Below are positions 9,072-18,331 of a DNA stretch of 64,000 nucleotides, piece by piece. The stretch spans positions 1,922,001 through 1,986,000 of the forward strand of contig NC_013743.1 of NCBI RefSeq assembly GCF_000025325.1. The letters are read 5' to 3'. Position numbers and translations under genes: made by a program. The stretch comes from Haloterrigena turkmenica DSM 5511. Its GTDB lineage: Archaea; Halobacteriota; Halobacteria; Halobacteriales; Natrialbaceae. Position 1 is the first letter of the stretch, and each line of letters opens with the position of its first letter. Under the pieces are notes generated by a model. It searched no databases and was not told the DNA's origin. It was given only the letters and a program-made list of their open reading frames with translations.

Positions 9072-9403
9072 GACCTGTGGGCCGTCCACGGTTGGTAACT
9101 TAGCTGTTGGCAATAAATGACATACTAAGGAGTGAGAGTCCGGTTCGCGGCTCCATTACGCCCTCCTTGTCAGTAACGACGAACCGAGGGATGTAGGTGG
9201 GTAAGTTAGACAACAGTACCGCACCGTCGCCCAATCAGCCATTGCCGACTGACAGTCGGCAGATGCCGGCCGTCGAGCGATGTACTAGCCGAATGACACC
9301 GGTCGGGTCAGTTCCGTCTCGAGAATCAACGACGAATTCGAATTCGAACCGCCCGTGACGGAAGCGAACCGTCGACGATGTGGGCCGTCGACGGCGCCGA
9401 CGA
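9072..9403. promoter_or_regulatory. intergenic control region between the TrmB regulator and the sugar transporter
   Basis: This 332-base stretch has no convincing gene. It lies downstream of the regulator gene and upstream of the binding-protein gene, so it should hold the operon promoter. It is locally A/T-richer than the genes, with an ATTTATTG box close to the transporter start, and it contains the strong palindrome described separately at 9243-9261. Confidence 0.5.
9243..9261. promoter_or_regulatory. 19-base palindrome, possible operator
   Basis: TGCCGACTG, one central A, then CAGTCGGCA: two perfect 9-base arms around a single base. It lies about 170 bases upstream of the binding-protein ATG. 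Sugar-responsive regulators of the TrmB family bind dyad sites, but the published haloarchaeal TrmB motif is different, and the distance from the gene is long, so the assignment to the neighbouring regulator is a guess. It could also form a small RNA hairpin at the end of the TrmB transcript. Confidence 0.4.
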
Positions 9404-10468
9404 TCAGCCCTCGAGCGTCGGGGGCTCGTTGCGGCCGATGTGGATCTCGTGGGCTTCGACGTCCTCTAAGGCGGCGACGCGACCGCCGACGGTGACCTCC
9501 TCGCCCTCCTCGGTCTCCAGGGTGAGGCTGGCGACCTCCTCGCTGACCTCGAAAGAGACGTCGAGGATGCGGCCGCGGACGACACACGGACCACCGACGT
9601 CGACGTCTCGGCCCTCGATCGTCGCGTAGAACTCGCCGCCGGCCTCCATGATGTCCTTGACGCAGCGACGGATCGTTGCGTACTTGCGCGGGTACGTCCG
9701 CGAGCTGCCGTCCTCGCCCAGGGTCCGTTCGGCGGTCGTCCAGAGGACGGTTCCGAAGAAGCCGGAGACGAGAAAGCCCAGCGCCGAGCGGTTGAAGATG
9801 ACGCCGTAGCGGTCCTGATCGTCGCGCAGGGCGTCCTGGGTCGCGTAGATCGAGTAGTTACCGTCGGCGACGGCGATCACCGGCGTCGTGATCCCGCGTC
9901 GCGCGCGGGCGGTCGTCGCGATCTCGCGGTAGTCGAACTCGGCCGGATCGGGCGCCTCGCTGGCCGGCGTCACGATCAGGTCGACGCTGACGCCCGCCTC
10001 GACGGCCGCCTTCAACTCGTCCTCGAATCGGGTCAGCAGATCCGGCGTCAGCGACAGGGAGAGTTCGTAGTCGGCGGCGTCGATGACCTCCTCGAGGTAG
10101 CGCAGGATCGTCGAGCGCGATTTGACCAGCGAGACGGCCTCCGTGTCGCGGGCGGGCGCGGTGTACCGGGCCTCGAGTTCGTCGATCATCTCCGAGAGGG
10201 ACTGCTGGACGTTCTCGAAGGCCTCCTCGGGATCGATCGCGACGACTTTCATCGGGCGGGACTCGCGGAGTTCGACGAGCCCGCGGTCGCTGAGACTGCG
10301 GACGGTGTCGTAGACCCGCGGCTGCGGGATGTCGGTCCGATCCGCGATTTCGCTCGCGGTGAGCTGTCCCTGCTCGAGAACGGTGAGATAAGCGTCGATC
10401 TCGTACTCGCCGAGATTGAATCGCTCGCCGACCCCTTCGACGGTCGAGCGGAGCTCGTCTGGTGCCAT
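9404..10468 (-). CDS. TrmB family transcriptional regulator
   Basis: A 354-residue protein with an N-terminal winged helix (residues about 10-75, including [32 protein letters not shown]) followed by a coiled linker and a C-terminal effector-binding region with PLD-like and beta-barrel parts (residues about 105-350), the architecture of TrmB-type sugar-sensing regulators. Such proteins sense sugars and control transport and metabolic genes in Archaea. It lies just upstream of the sugar ABC transporter on the same strand, so local control of that operon is likely. Minus-strand A/T-rich sequence around 10490-10505 (ATAATAAATC) is a good candidate promoter. Confidence 0.9.
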   Translation of the reverse strand: MAPDELRSTVEGVGERFNLGEYEIDAYLTVLEQGQLTASEIADRTDIPQPRVYDTVRSLSDRGLVELRESRPMKVVAIDPEEAFENVQQSLSEMIDELEARYTAPARDTEAVSLVKSRSTILRYLEEVIDAADYELSLSLTPDLLTRFEDELKAAVEAGVSVDLIVTPASEAPDPAEFDYREIATTARARRGITTPVIAVADGNYSIYATQDALRDDQDRYGVIFNRSALGFLVSGFFGTVLWTTAERTLGEDGSSRTYPRKYATIRRCVKDIMEAGGEFYATIEGRDVDVGGPCVVRGRILDVSFEVSEEVASLTLETEEGEEVTVGGRVAALEDVEAHEIHIGRNEPPTLEG

Positions 10469-10626
10469 ACGAGCCCCTACGCTCCCGACGGATATATGAT
10501 TTATTATAACCCGAGTAGCACCTGTTTTCGAAATCGGGTAGTTTCGGTCAGTGAGAGGCGTTCTCAGTTGGCAAGGTGTCCGTGACAGTCAGAACTCTTA
10601 ACCACAGCGGTCCAGAGTGTGCTGCT

Positions 10627-11664
10627 ATGCGCGGGGTGTTACAGGGAAACGAGAGCGAGGCCAGCGAAGCGGCCGAGGGAATACGAGGTATGTTGCCGTT
10701 CTCCGTCTCGCAAACCACGGTCAATATCGTCCTCTCGCTTCTCGTGGTCGTCGCCGGCTGGTACCTTTCGAAGTACGTCGTTCGGATCGCCGGACGGACA
10801 GTCGCTCGCCGGATCGAACGCCCCAGCGTCACTCGGACCGTCCTTCGCGCCGTCAGACTCTCCGTGCTGTTGTTCTCCCTGTTCATCGCCGCGGCCATCC
10901 TCGGCGTCGGCGACACGCAGATCCTCCTCTCGGTGACCGTCATCTCGGCGGTCGTCGCCGTCGTCCTCGCGCCGCTGGTCGGCAGCCTGATCAACGGTTT
11001 CTTCGTGCTCGCCGATCGCCCCTACGAGATCGGCGATATGATCGAAATTCCCGATCAGGGCCACCGCGGGTTCGTCGAGGACATCACGATCCGGTACACC
11101 AAGATCTTCACCCTCCAGAACACGTTCATCGTGATCCCGAACTCCGCGATTCAGGAACGGGACGTAATCAACTACTCCGCGGAAGACGAGCGAACGCGGA
11201 TCTCGCTCTCGTTCGAGGTCACCTACGGGAGCGATATCGAGGCCGCGCGCCGACAGGCCGAACGAGCCGCCAGAGCCGTTGGAACGGTTATCTCCGGTGG
11301 GCCGGACATCCGAATCGGTAGCGCGCGGTACGGCGCGGCGCCCCTCTGTAACATCGAGGAGTTCGCCGATCACGGCGTCGTCCTCGAGCTCTTCTTCTGG
11401 GTCAAAAACCCCTACAAGCTAAACGTCGCCCGGTCGGCAGTACAGACGGAGCTCCGTGAGCGGTTCGCGGACATCGACGCCGAGTTCGCCTACCCGCGGC
11501 GCCATCACGTCTTCGACGAGACGAGCGGCGTCGCTCGCATGTCCATCGAGGAACGGGGCGTCGAGCGGCCGGCGCCCGAGTCGTCGGTCGAACGGGGCCC
11601 GCAATCCGAGGGTGAGGGCAAAGGGGGTGACGGGGCCGACGTCGGCGAACCGGCCGATCAGTGA
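10627..11664 (+). CDS. MscS family mechanosensitive channel
   Basis: A 345-residue protein from ATG 10627. Three membrane segments (about residues 25-50, 70-95 and 100-125) precede the MscS beta domain; the pore-lining helix is followed by the diagnostic RPYEIGDMIEI and VEDITIRYTKIFTLQNTFIVIPNS. The C-terminus is an acidic, Glu/Gly-rich tail. These channels open on membrane tension and release osmolytes after hypo-osmotic shock, a clear need for a halophile. The frame is open upstream to 10576 but ATG 10627 gives a more typical N-terminus. Confidence 0.9.
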   Translation: MRGVLQGNESEASEAAEGIRGMLPFSVSQTTVNIVLSLLVVVAGWYLSKYVVRIAGRTVARRIERPSVTRTVLRAVRLSVLLFSLFIAAAILGVGDTQILLSVTVISAVVAVVLAPLVGSLINGFFVLADRPYEIGDMIEIPDQGHRGFVEDITIRYTKIFTLQNTFIVIPNSAIQERDVINYSAEDERTRISLSFEVTYGSDIEAARRQAERAARAVGTVISGGPDIRIGSARYGAAPLCNIEEFADHGVVLELFFWVKNPYKLNVARSAVQTELRERFADIDAEFAYPRRHHVFDETSGVARMSIEERGVERPAPESSVERGPQSEGEGKGGDGADVGEPADQ

Positions 11665-11770
11665 CGCCGGACCGATCACCCGCACCGTCCATCTGGTGAG
11701 AAACTACCGCCGCGGGAGAACTGTGACCGTCTTTTATCCGGGTTCCCGTCTAAGTCTGCGGTAGCCGACG

Positions 11771-12214
11771 ATGTACGACGACATCCTCATTCCGACCGAC
11801 GGGAGCGAGACGATCGCCGAGACGCTGGCCCACGGCCTGCCGATCGCCGAGCACAACGACGCGACGGTCCACTCGCTGTACGTGGTCGACAGCCGCGTCA
11901 CCGCCGCGGCGACCGACGAGACGGGGGCCGAACTCGAGTCCTCCCTCGAGGACGAGGGTCGCGAGGCCGTCGCTGACGTCGCCGAGCGGGCCGAACACCG
12001 GGGACTCGAGGCCGCCACCGACGTCCGGAAGGGGACGCCGTCGAAGGCGATCCTCGAGTACGCCGACGAGCACGGCATCGACCTCATCGTCATCGGGACG
12101 CGGGGGAAAAGTCCGCGGGAGAAGATCGCCTCGCTGGGCAGCGTCTCCGAGCGGGTCGTCGACAACGCCGAGATTCCGGTGTTCGTCGTCCGCGATGCGG
12201 GCGGGACCGACTAA
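11771..12214 (+). CDS. universal stress protein (UspA family)
   Basis: A 147-residue single Usp domain. It starts MYDDILIPTDGSE and ends in the nucleotide-binding signature: DLIVIGTRGKSPREKIASLGSVSERVVDNAEIPVFVV, where GTRGKS and the later GS-S match the ATP-binding G-2x-G-9x-G(S/T) pattern. Such proteins bind ATP or AMP and are induced by stress. A TTTTAT box at about 11731-11737 lies 35-40 bases upstream. It converges with a divergent Usp-like gene on the other strand, their stop codons about 80 bases apart. Confidence 0.92.
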   Translation: MYDDILIPTDGSETIAETLAHGLPIAEHNDATVHSLYVVDSRVTAAATDETGAELESSLEDEGREAVADVAERAEHRGLEAATDVRKGTPSKAILEYADEHGIDLIVIGTRGKSPREKIASLGSVSERVVDNAEIPVFVVRDAGGTD

Positions 12215-12293
12215 CGGACCGTCCGGACGATAACAGTCAGCAGTAACGCGAGAACCGATGGAGAAGAACCGCGACGCGGTCGAGTCGCCGTCG

Positions 12294-12704
12294 CTACGCG
12301 CGGGCGCCTTCGATCGTAATGACCTCGCACTCGAGGTGACTCCGCAGGTACTGGTCGATATCCGGGTTGTCGGTAAAGCGCCGGAAGAGCCGGCGGAGTC
12401 GGCTCGCCTGCTGGCTGCCGATGACGACCGCGTCGGCGTCCTCCGCCGCCACCTCGTCGAGGATGCTCTCCTCGACGAGGAAGCCCGTCCGTACGACGTA
12501 GCGAGCGTTCTCGAGGTGGCCGAACGTCCGCTCGACGGCGGTCTTCAGGTCCACCCGCGTCACTTTCCGTCCGTTCTGATAGAGATCGACGTGGAGGACC
12601 GTCAGCGCCGCCTCCCGCTCGCGAGCGATCTCGATGGCTCGCTCGAGCGTGCGTTTGGAGCGTTTCGACAGGGGATACCGAACGGGGACGACGACCAGCG
12701 ACAT
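12294..12704 (-). CDS. universal stress protein-like protein
   Basis: A 136-residue protein with Usp-fold elements: MSLVVVPVRYPLSKRSKRTLERAIEIAREREAALTVLHVDLYQ at the N-terminus, DADAVVIGSQQASRLRRLFRRF, and a last strand CEVITIEG. The usual ATP-binding GxxGxS pattern is altered (GSQQAS), so it may not bind ATP. Basic residues are more frequent than in the neighbouring Usp. It is convergent with the canonical UspA gene at 11771-12214. Confidence 0.8.
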   Translation of the reverse strand: MSLVVVPVRYPLSKRSKRTLERAIEIAREREAALTVLHVDLYQNGRKVTRVDLKTAVERTFGHLENARYVVRTGFLVEESILDEVAAEDADAVVIGSQQASRLRRLFRRFTDNPDIDQYLRSHLECEVITIEGARA

Positions 12705-12828
12705 TACTCAAGCGAACGGCACCCGCCCGGGTAAACCTTTCAGTTAGGACAATCACGACTGTGAATGTATATCACGATCGGTCGCGACCGCTCTCGGAGT
12801 TCCGAGCGCGGAAGACGGAAGGACAGTC

Positions 12829-12835
12829 ATTTATC
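12829..12835 (+). promoter_or_regulatory. TATA box for the zinc-ribbon gene at 12858
   Basis: ATTTATC lies 23-29 bases upstream of ATG 12858, the spacing expected in Archaea when transcription starts at the start codon (leaderless mRNA). Confidence 0.55.
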
Positions 12836-12857
12836 TCGAGCGACGATAGCTGGTGGT

Positions 12858-13097
12858 ATGCAATCACGGTCCACTACGGACGGGACGACCGTCTACGTGA
12901 CGGAGACCGAGGGCGACCGCGGCTCGAAGGGACCGTTCCTCGTCGCCTACGAGTCTCCCGACGCCGACCGACGGTACGGCTGGTTCTGTACCAACTGCGA
13001 GAGTTTCGACAACGCGATGGATTCGATGGGGCGGATCAAGTGCAACCAGTGTGGTAACTTCCGGAAGCCGACCGAGTGGGACGCCGCCCACGAGTAA
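12858..13097 (+). CDS. small zinc-ribbon protein (DUF5816-like)
   Basis: A 79-residue protein from ATG 12858. Two CxxC pairs, Cys44/Cys47 (WFCTNCESF) and Cys62/Cys65 (IKCNQCGNF), form a zinc ribbon; the N-terminal half is a short beta-rich part (TVYVTETEGDRGSKGPFLVAYES). The start is chosen because a TATA box sits just upstream and the earlier codons have unlikely composition. It resembles the haloarchaeal DUF5816 family as I remember it; no function is known. Single gene, followed by a 270-base gap without clear content. Confidence 0.75.
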   Translation: MQSRSTTDGTTVYVTETEGDRGSKGPFLVAYESPDADRRYGWFCTNCESFDNAMDSMGRIKCNQCGNFRKPTEWDAAHE

Positions 13098-13336
13098 CGA
13101 CTGTCTCGCGCACGTACCGTTCGGCGGCCGTCGTCCGGACGTCAGTGGACGACGCGGACGACGGCAAGCGACGGCCGATCGAACGCGACTGCCCGCGACC
13201 CGTCGATTCACCACGTTTCTGTAGAGTTGGTCGGTTTCCGACCACTGATCGGCGAAATACTGTAGCGCTTATCGTCAGTTAGACACACGAGGCACTGTTC
13301 GTTGGAGAATCGCGCACCCCTTGGTACGGACTAACA

Positions 13337-13343
13337 TTTATGG
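13337..13343 (+). promoter_or_regulatory. TATA box for the gene at 13369
   Basis: TTTATGG lies 26-32 bases upstream of ATG 13369, a spacing that suggests a leaderless or nearly leaderless mRNA. Confidence 0.5.
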
Positions 13344-13368
13344 TGGGGGCCGTCGTATACGGTAGTGA

Positions 13369-13689
13369 ATGGGTCCTGTTAACATGCGACTCGTCGAGCA
13401 GGCCAGGTCGATCTTCGCAGAGCTCGGTTACACCGTCGAAGGAACCGGCCCGACGTTCCGCGCCGAACGCGAGTGGAAAGTCGTCCACGTAAACACCGTC
13501 CTCGAGACAGGGGAGTTGCCGTCCGAATCGGGGCAGTTCCACTGTTTCGTCGCTGAACCCGAGGACGCGGACGACCTCGAGAACAAGCTCCGGAGCCGGA
13601 ACCCGGACTACGAGTGGGCTATCATCGTCGTCGACGGGGAAGACTATCAGGTCGAACGAGCCCCGCCAGGACCGCGCGTCACCGCGTAA
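13369..13689 (+). CDS. conserved haloarchaeal small protein of unknown function
   Basis: A 106-residue acidic protein: MRLVEQARSIFAELGYTVE, a central strand pair WKVVHVNTV, a FHCFVAEPEDADDLENKLRSRNPDYEWAIIVVD stretch and a Pro-rich end. The pattern is that of a small alpha/beta haloarchaeal domain of unknown function (possibly the DUF7116 group, from memory). No metal-binding or catalytic motif is obvious; the conserved Cys at FHCFV is worth noting. It stands alone, convergent with the aminotransferase gene downstream. Confidence 0.7.
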   Translation: MGPVNMRLVEQARSIFAELGYTVEGTGPTFRAEREWKVVHVNTVLETGELPSESGQFHCFVAEPEDADDLENKLRSRNPDYEWAIIVVDGEDYQVERAPPGPRVTA

Positions 13690-13725
13690 CGACGCAGACG
13701 AGAATCCGAACCGCTTTTTTCGCCG

Positions 13726-14931
13726 CTACAGCGCGTCTCGAGTCGCCGACACGCCGGCGCCGGGATCGACGTCCGCACCCATCGACTCGAGAACGTCGCC
13801 CAGCGCCGTCACGACGTAGATGACGTTCTCCGGGCACGCGGAGTGACCCATACAGCCGATGCGGAAGATCTCGCCGTCCAGATCGCCCAGCCCGCTGGCG
13901 ATCTCGAGATCGTACTGCTCGAGCAAGGCGTCACAGACCGCGCTGTCATCGATGCCGTCGGGGACGCGGACGGCGTTTAAGCTGGGCAGCCAGTACTCGT
14001 CGGGGGCGTTCATCTCGAGGCCCATCGCCTCGACGCCGGCTTTCAGCGCACCGGCCAGCCGCTCGTGGCGCGCCCAGCGCTCCTCGATTCCCTCTTCGGC
14101 GACCAGCCGGAGCGCCTCCCGGAGCGCATAGACGTTCGTGATCGGCGCCGTGTGGTGATAGGATCGCTCGTCGCCCCAGTAGCCCTCGAGCAGGGAGAGG
14201 TCGAGGTACCACGAGCGGGGCTCTTCGTCGCGCGCGAGAACCTTCTCCATGGCCTCGTCCGAGAGCGTGAGGGGGCTGGCGCCGGGCGGACAGGAGAGAC
14301 ACTTCTGAGGCCCCGAGTAGGCGACGTCGATATCCCACTCGTCGACCCGTAGCTCCACTCCCCCCAGGGAGGTGACGGTGTCGGCGATGACGAGCGCGTC
14401 GTGATCGTGGGCCGCTGCCGTCAGTTCGGGGACATCGGGCTGGAGGACGCCCGTGCTCGTCTCCGCGTGGACGAACCCGAAGACGTCGGGATCGTGCTCG
14501 GCCAGTGCGTCCGCGACGTCGTCGGGATCGAGGGGCTCTCCCCACGGCGCGTCGACTTCGACGACCTCGCCGCCGGCTCGGCGGGCCATCGACGCCATGC
14601 GGCCACCGAAGTAGCCGTTCGTGGGCACCAGCATGGTGTCGCCCGGCTCGACGACGTTGCCGATCGCGGCCTCCATGGCCGCCGACCCGGTCCCCGAGAC
14701 CGGGATCGTCCACTGGTTGTCGGTGCGGAACGTGTAGCGCAGCAACTCTTGAACCTCGTCCATGATCTCGACGAACGACGGATCGAGGTGGCCCACGAGC
14801 GGCGTGCTCATCGCCCGGAGCACGCGCGGATTCACGTCGCTCGGTCCGGGCCCCATCAGCGTGCGATCCGGAGGAGTGAGTTCGCCGACGGACGGCGCGC
14901 GAGCCGACTCGTTCAACGGAGTCTGAGCCAT
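13726..14931 (-). CDS. class V pyridoxal-phosphate aminotransferase (alanine-glyoxylate / serine-pyruvate type)
   Basis: A 401-residue protein of the class V fold. MGPGPSDVNPRVLRAM near residues 26-41, the cofactor-contacting SGTGSAAMEAAIGN (79-92), the DTVTSLGGVE segment with the PLP-ring Asp184, and the Schiff-base Lys210 in YSGPQKCLSCPPG are all present. This matches alanine-glyoxylate and serine-pyruvate aminotransferases. In haloarchaea the family takes part in serine and glycine metabolism, and substrate preference cannot be told from sequence. It is monocistronic, divergent from a DUF457-type membrane hydrolase gene. Confidence 0.92.
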   Translation of the reverse strand: MAQTPLNESARAPSVGELTPPDRTLMGPGPSDVNPRVLRAMSTPLVGHLDPSFVEIMDEVQELLRYTFRTDNQWTIPVSGTGSAAMEAAIGNVVEPGDTMLVPTNGYFGGRMASMARRAGGEVVEVDAPWGEPLDPDDVADALAEHDPDVFGFVHAETSTGVLQPDVPELTAAAHDHDALVIADTVTSLGGVELRVDEWDIDVAYSGPQKCLSCPPGASPLTLSDEAMEKVLARDEEPRSWYLDLSLLEGYWGDERSYHHTAPITNVYALREALRLVAEEGIEERWARHERLAGALKAGVEAMGLEMNAPDEYWLPSLNAVRVPDGIDDSAVCDALLEQYDLEIASGLGDLDGEIFRIGCMGHSACPENVIYVVTALGDVLESMGADVDPGAGVSATRDAL

Positions 14932-15124
14932 ATGGACGTGTGCTCGAGTGCCACTCGCAAAGGCCTACCGGCATCGGAAGTTCTGGACGCCGGACGGCGA
15001 ATCCCGTCTACTCCCGGCTATACCCCGATCGAGCGAGCGTTGCGGGGGCTCGAGAACTGCGGGACGGTAGCACAGTTCGCGGCTGCGAGCCGTTTAAGAC
15101 GACTCGACACATAATCGAGCCATT

Positions 15125-16123
15125 GTGTTCGTCGGTCACGCCCTCCTCGCGTTCGCCGTCGCAGCGCTGGTCGCCGACTGGCGAGGCTGGGAGCGTAGAC
15201 CGGCGCTGGTCGTCGGCGTCGTTGCCGGCGCATTCGCCGCGATTCCCGACGTCGACGTCGCGTACGCGTTCGTCGGTCTCCTCCGGTGGCAGGTCGCCGA
15301 CGGTGTCCTCGGTGCGTCAACGGCCTTCTGGGACGCGAGCCGGGTCGTCCACCGCTCGGCCACCCACTCGCTGGTCGTCGGCGCCGTCGCCGCGCCGGCG
15401 TTCGGACTGCTCGCCGTTCGCGGCCGCTCCGATCGCGCTCGAGTCGCGTATCTAAGTGCGCTCGCCGTCCTTACGGCGCTCGTCGCGGTCGCGCTTCTCG
15501 CCGACGGCCCCCTGGCCGCGGTCGTCGTGGTCCTGTTCGCGGTCAGCGGCGCTCTCGTCGCCCGCGGCGTCGCTCGACGGACGACGCTCTCTCCGTCGAC
15601 GGTCGCCATCGCCGCGCTCTGGGGTCTCTGGTCGCATCCGTGGGGTGACCTCGTTACCGGCTCGCCACCCGACTGGTTCTTCCCCTTCGATTCCCCCATG
15701 CTCGAGTCGCGGGTCGTCCTGCACCCGGACCCGACGCTTCACCTGCTCGGCGCGTTCGCGATCGAACTCGCGACGATCTGGCTCGCCGTCGCGGTCATCT
15801 GTCGGCTCACCGATCGGGCCATCCTCGCGTCCGTCGATCGGCGTGCCGGCGTCGGTGCGGCCTACGGCCTCGCCGCGCTCGCGGTCACGCCGCCGACCCT
15901 CGACGTCTCCTACCACTTCGTCTTCTCGATTCTCGGTGTCGGCCTGCTCTGTGGCGCCGTTCGGGGGACGCGCTCGATACCCGTCCGTCGCCCGCGACGC
16001 CGACGACTGCCGCGACCTCGGGCGGAGTCGACCCTCGAGGTCGCGCTCACGGCACTGGCCGCCGTGACTATCGCGCTCGCGGCGTACGCCGCAGTGTACT
16101 TCTTCGTCACGCCGGTCGGGTAG
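15125..16123 (+). CDS. membrane-bound metal-dependent hydrolase (DUF457/YdjM-like)
   Basis: A 332-residue multi-span protein starting at GTG 15125. MFVGHALLAFAVAALVADW with its early His, the AAIPDVDVAYAF Asp pair and VVHRSATHSLVVGAV with two His residues make the putative metal site seen in the DUF457 (YdjM/LexA-regulated membrane hydrolase) family. Later hydrophobic segments give about eight membrane helices. Substrate unknown; in bacteria relatives are tied to envelope stress. A second, shorter protein of the same type lies at 20660-21286. Confidence 0.8.
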   Translation: MFVGHALLAFAVAALVADWRGWERRPALVVGVVAGAFAAIPDVDVAYAFVGLLRWQVADGVLGASTAFWDASRVVHRSATHSLVVGAVAAPAFGLLAVRGRSDRARVAYLSALAVLTALVAVALLADGPLAAVVVVLFAVSGALVARGVARRTTLSPSTVAIAALWGLWSHPWGDLVTGSPPDWFFPFDSPMLESRVVLHPDPTLHLLGAFAIELATIWLAVAVICRLTDRAILASVDRRAGVGAAYGLAALAVTPPTLDVSYHFVFSILGVGLLCGAVRGTRSIPVRRPRRRRLPRPRAESTLEVALTALAAVTIALAAYAAVYFFVTPVG

Positions 16124-16205
16124 CGACGGAGCGTCCCCCGCGCCGTCCGCTCCTTTCAATCCAAGCCGAAATACGCTTTTGTGAGAACGGTCTGTACCAG
16201 TCACT

Positions 16206-16823
16206 GTGTCTCAAACTCCACTCGAGGAACTGCTCGCTGACGGCCGCACCAACGCGGTGATCGCGTGGACGCTGGTCGTCGCGATCGCGGTCGTCGGCAT
16301 CAGCGAACTGGTGACCGGCGGGTTCCTGTGGGCGACGTTCGCGGCGGTGCTCGTCGCGCTGGCAGTTCTTCCTCCGGCCACCTATCGATCGTCACTCGTG
16401 ATGCTCCCCTGGGAAGTCTTGCTCATGGCGGCGCTGCCCGTGCTCGGAATGGCGATCGGTGCGGAGCGGTTGACCGGCCACTTCGCGTCCTACCTCTCGG
16501 TCGCGGCTATCGCACTCGTTCTCGCCGTCGAACTCCAGTCGTTTACGACCGTCCGGATGACCTCCGGCTTCGCCGTCGTCTTCGTCACCGTGACGACGAT
16601 GGCCGCGGCGGGGCTGTGGGCGCTGCTCCGGTGGAGCGCCGCCCAGACGCTCGGTATCCCGTTTACGGCGGACCACGACGCGGTCATGTGGGAGTTCGTC
16701 TACTCCGCCGTCGCCGGACTCGGCGCCGGCGTCGTCTTCGAGCTGTACTTCAGGCGGTACGCTCGCCCGGAACGGCGCGTTCCGGCGACGGTCCAGCCGA
16801 TCGCGGAGGGTGACGATGCGTAA
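16206..16823 (+). CDS. six-helix membrane protein of unknown function
   Basis: A 205-residue hydrophobic protein starting at GTG 16206. Membrane segments are seen at about residues 20-36, 40-55, 66-82, 94-110, 117-138 and 160-178. No catalytic motif is recognised. Its end overlaps the start of the next gene by 8 bases (or 14 if GTG 16810 is used), so the two are probably translated together and may form one complex. Confidence 0.75.
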   Translation: MSQTPLEELLADGRTNAVIAWTLVVAIAVVGISELVTGGFLWATFAAVLVALAVLPPATYRSSLVMLPWEVLLMAALPVLGMAIGAERLTGHFASYLSVAAIALVLAVELQSFTTVRMTSGFAVVFVTVTTMAAAGLWALLRWSAAQTLGIPFTADHDAVMWEFVYSAVAGLGAGVVFELYFRRYARPERRVPATVQPIAEGDDA

Positions 16824-17475
16824 TCTCGTCCGCGAACTCTCGTCTCAGCGCCGCCAGCGCCAACTCACCTACCTCATGGAGATCGGGCTGATCGGCATGC
16901 TGTTCGTCGGTATCGAGCGCGGCAACGGCGGGATCGTGATCAATACCGGCGTGGCACTGATCGTCACCCAGCTTCCCCCGCTGCTCGAGCGCGACTACGA
17001 GATTCCGATGGACCCGCGACTCACGCTGTGGATCACCGCCGCCGTCTTCCTCCACGCCTTCGGGACCGTCGGGCTGCCGGGCGCTACCGTCACGCTCTAC
17101 AGCCAGATCTGGTGGTGGGACCACATGACCCACGCGCTGTCGGCTTCGCTGGTCGCCGGCGCGGGCTACGCCACCGTCCGCGCGCTCCACGAGCACGCCG
17201 ACGGGATCCACTTCCCCCGGCGGTTCGTCGCCGTCTTTATCCTGCTATTCGTCCTCGCGTTCGGCGTCCTCTGGGAGATCCTCGAGTTCGCCATCGCACT
17301 GGCGGCGCAGGCGCTGGGGACCAGAGCCGTGCTCACGCAGTACGGCCTCGAGGACACGATGCTCGACTTCGTCTTCAACTCGATGGGTGCGATCGTCGTC
17401 GCGTTATGGGGCGGCGCCTACCTCGCGGACGTCTCCGGGGCGATCCGCGAGCGACTCGAGGCGCGGGCCGACTGA
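16816..17475 (+). CDS. membrane protein related to the DUF2238/YjdF group
   Basis: A 219-residue protein with about six membrane segments. The WWWDHMTHALSASLVAGAGYA stretch, with the D-H-x-x-H pattern, and the later FGVLWEILEF and DTMLDFVFNSMGAIV match the DUF2238 (YjdF-like) pattern of membrane proteins as I remember it, where acidic and His residues line the membrane. Start: ATG 16816 or GTG 16810, two codons earlier. It is in one operon with the preceding membrane protein. No function is established. Confidence 0.72.
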   Translation: MRNLVRELSSQRRQRQLTYLMEIGLIGMLFVGIERGNGGIVINTGVALIVTQLPPLLERDYEIPMDPRLTLWITAAVFLHAFGTVGLPGATVTLYSQIWWWDHMTHALSASLVAGAGYATVRALHEHADGIHFPRRFVAVFILLFVLAFGVLWEILEFAIALAAQALGTRAVLTQYGLEDTMLDFVFNSMGAIVVALWGGAYLADVSGAIRERLEARAD

Positions 17476-17559
17476 CGGCGGGCCGATATCTCGGGCCCGA
17501 TTCACGTGCCGAAACTGACGACCAGCTTTACGTCCGCGTACGGTGTAGCGATCCGGGCC

Positions 17560-17760
17560 ATGGTCTTCAAAAAGATCACCCTGATCGGCACGAGCACGGA
17601 GAGCTTCGACGACGCGGCCGACAACGCGATCGATCGCGCGGAGGACACCCTCCAGAACCTCTACTGGATCGAAGTCGACGAACTCGGCGTCGAACTCGCC
17701 AGCGTCGAGGATCGACAGTACCAAGCGGAAGTCACCGTCGCGTTCGAACTCGAGGAGTAG
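17560..17760 (+). CDS. dodecin, flavin-binding dodecamer
   Basis: A 66-residue protein, the usual dodecin length. [58 protein letters not shown] shows the alpha-beta-beta fold, with the aromatic residue (Trp36 in NLYWIEV) and Gln of RQYQAEV in the flavin-binding positions known from the halophilic dodecin structure. The protein binds riboflavin or its derivatives in a hollow twelve-mer and is thought to protect or buffer flavins. ATG 17560 is clearly the start; the 18 extra codons upstream do not fit the family. It is a single gene. Confidence 0.95.
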   Translation: MVFKKITLIGTSTESFDDAADNAIDRAEDTLQNLYWIEVDELGVELASVEDRQYQAEVTVAFELEE

Positions 17761-17956
17761 TCGTCGACCTGCCGGTGCCCACGCAGCTGTCGCGTCCGGT
17801 CGGTAACGCACCGGCACACCGGCCAGCGTAGCCCGTCCGAGCGACAGCCGGTATCGACGGACGGCCGCTTTCGACCGACGGCCTCCCGCGGCGGTCCCGC
17901 CGCTGGTCGAGCGTGCGAGACCGCAGCGAACGGACGGCGAGAAGCGTCGACCGGCG

Positions 17957-18331
17957 TTACGTTCGGAACGATTCGCCGCAGCCGCACTCGCTGACGACGT
18001 TCGGATTCTCGACGTGGAACCCCTCGGCCTGCAGGCCGTCCTCGTAGTCGAGGACGCTGCCCTCGATGTACTTCAGGCTGGCCGGATCGACGAACACCCG
18101 CAGGTCGTGGTGTTCGTAGATCGTGTCGTCCTCGTCGGGCGCGTCGTCGAAGCGCATCCCGTAGGACAGTCCCGCACACCCGCCCTGCTGGACGAACAGG
18201 CGCAGCCCGGCTTCGCCGTCGTCGAGCCCTTCTCCCTCGAGCAGCGACAGTGCCTGCTCGGCCGCGTCTTCGGTCACTTCGATCTCGGGACGCGTCTCCG
18301 TCTCCCCGCCATCCATGCTGTCCGTGCTCAT
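17957..18331 (-). CDS. iron-sulfur cluster assembly protein (HesB/IscA/ErpA family)
   Basis: A 124-residue A-type carrier. The three conserved cysteines are present: Cys52 (GGCAGLSYGM) and the C-terminal pair Cys116 and Cys118 (SECGCGESF). These bind or transfer an Fe-S cluster. The first about 18 residues are an acidic extension typical of halophiles. It is on its own, between the dodecin gene (convergent) and an unknown small gene. Confidence 0.93.
   Translation of the reverse strand: MSTDSMDGGETETRPEIEVTEDAAEQALSLLEGEGLDDGEAGLRLFVQQGGCAGLSYGMRFDDAPDEDDTIYEHHDLRVFVDPASLKYIEGSVLDYEDGLQAEGFHVENPNVVSECGCGESFRT

Noticed and set aside
12294-12704. An alternative reading of this region on the plus strand (12258-12734)
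   Set aside because: The minus-strand product has a Usp fold; the plus frame is its shadow.
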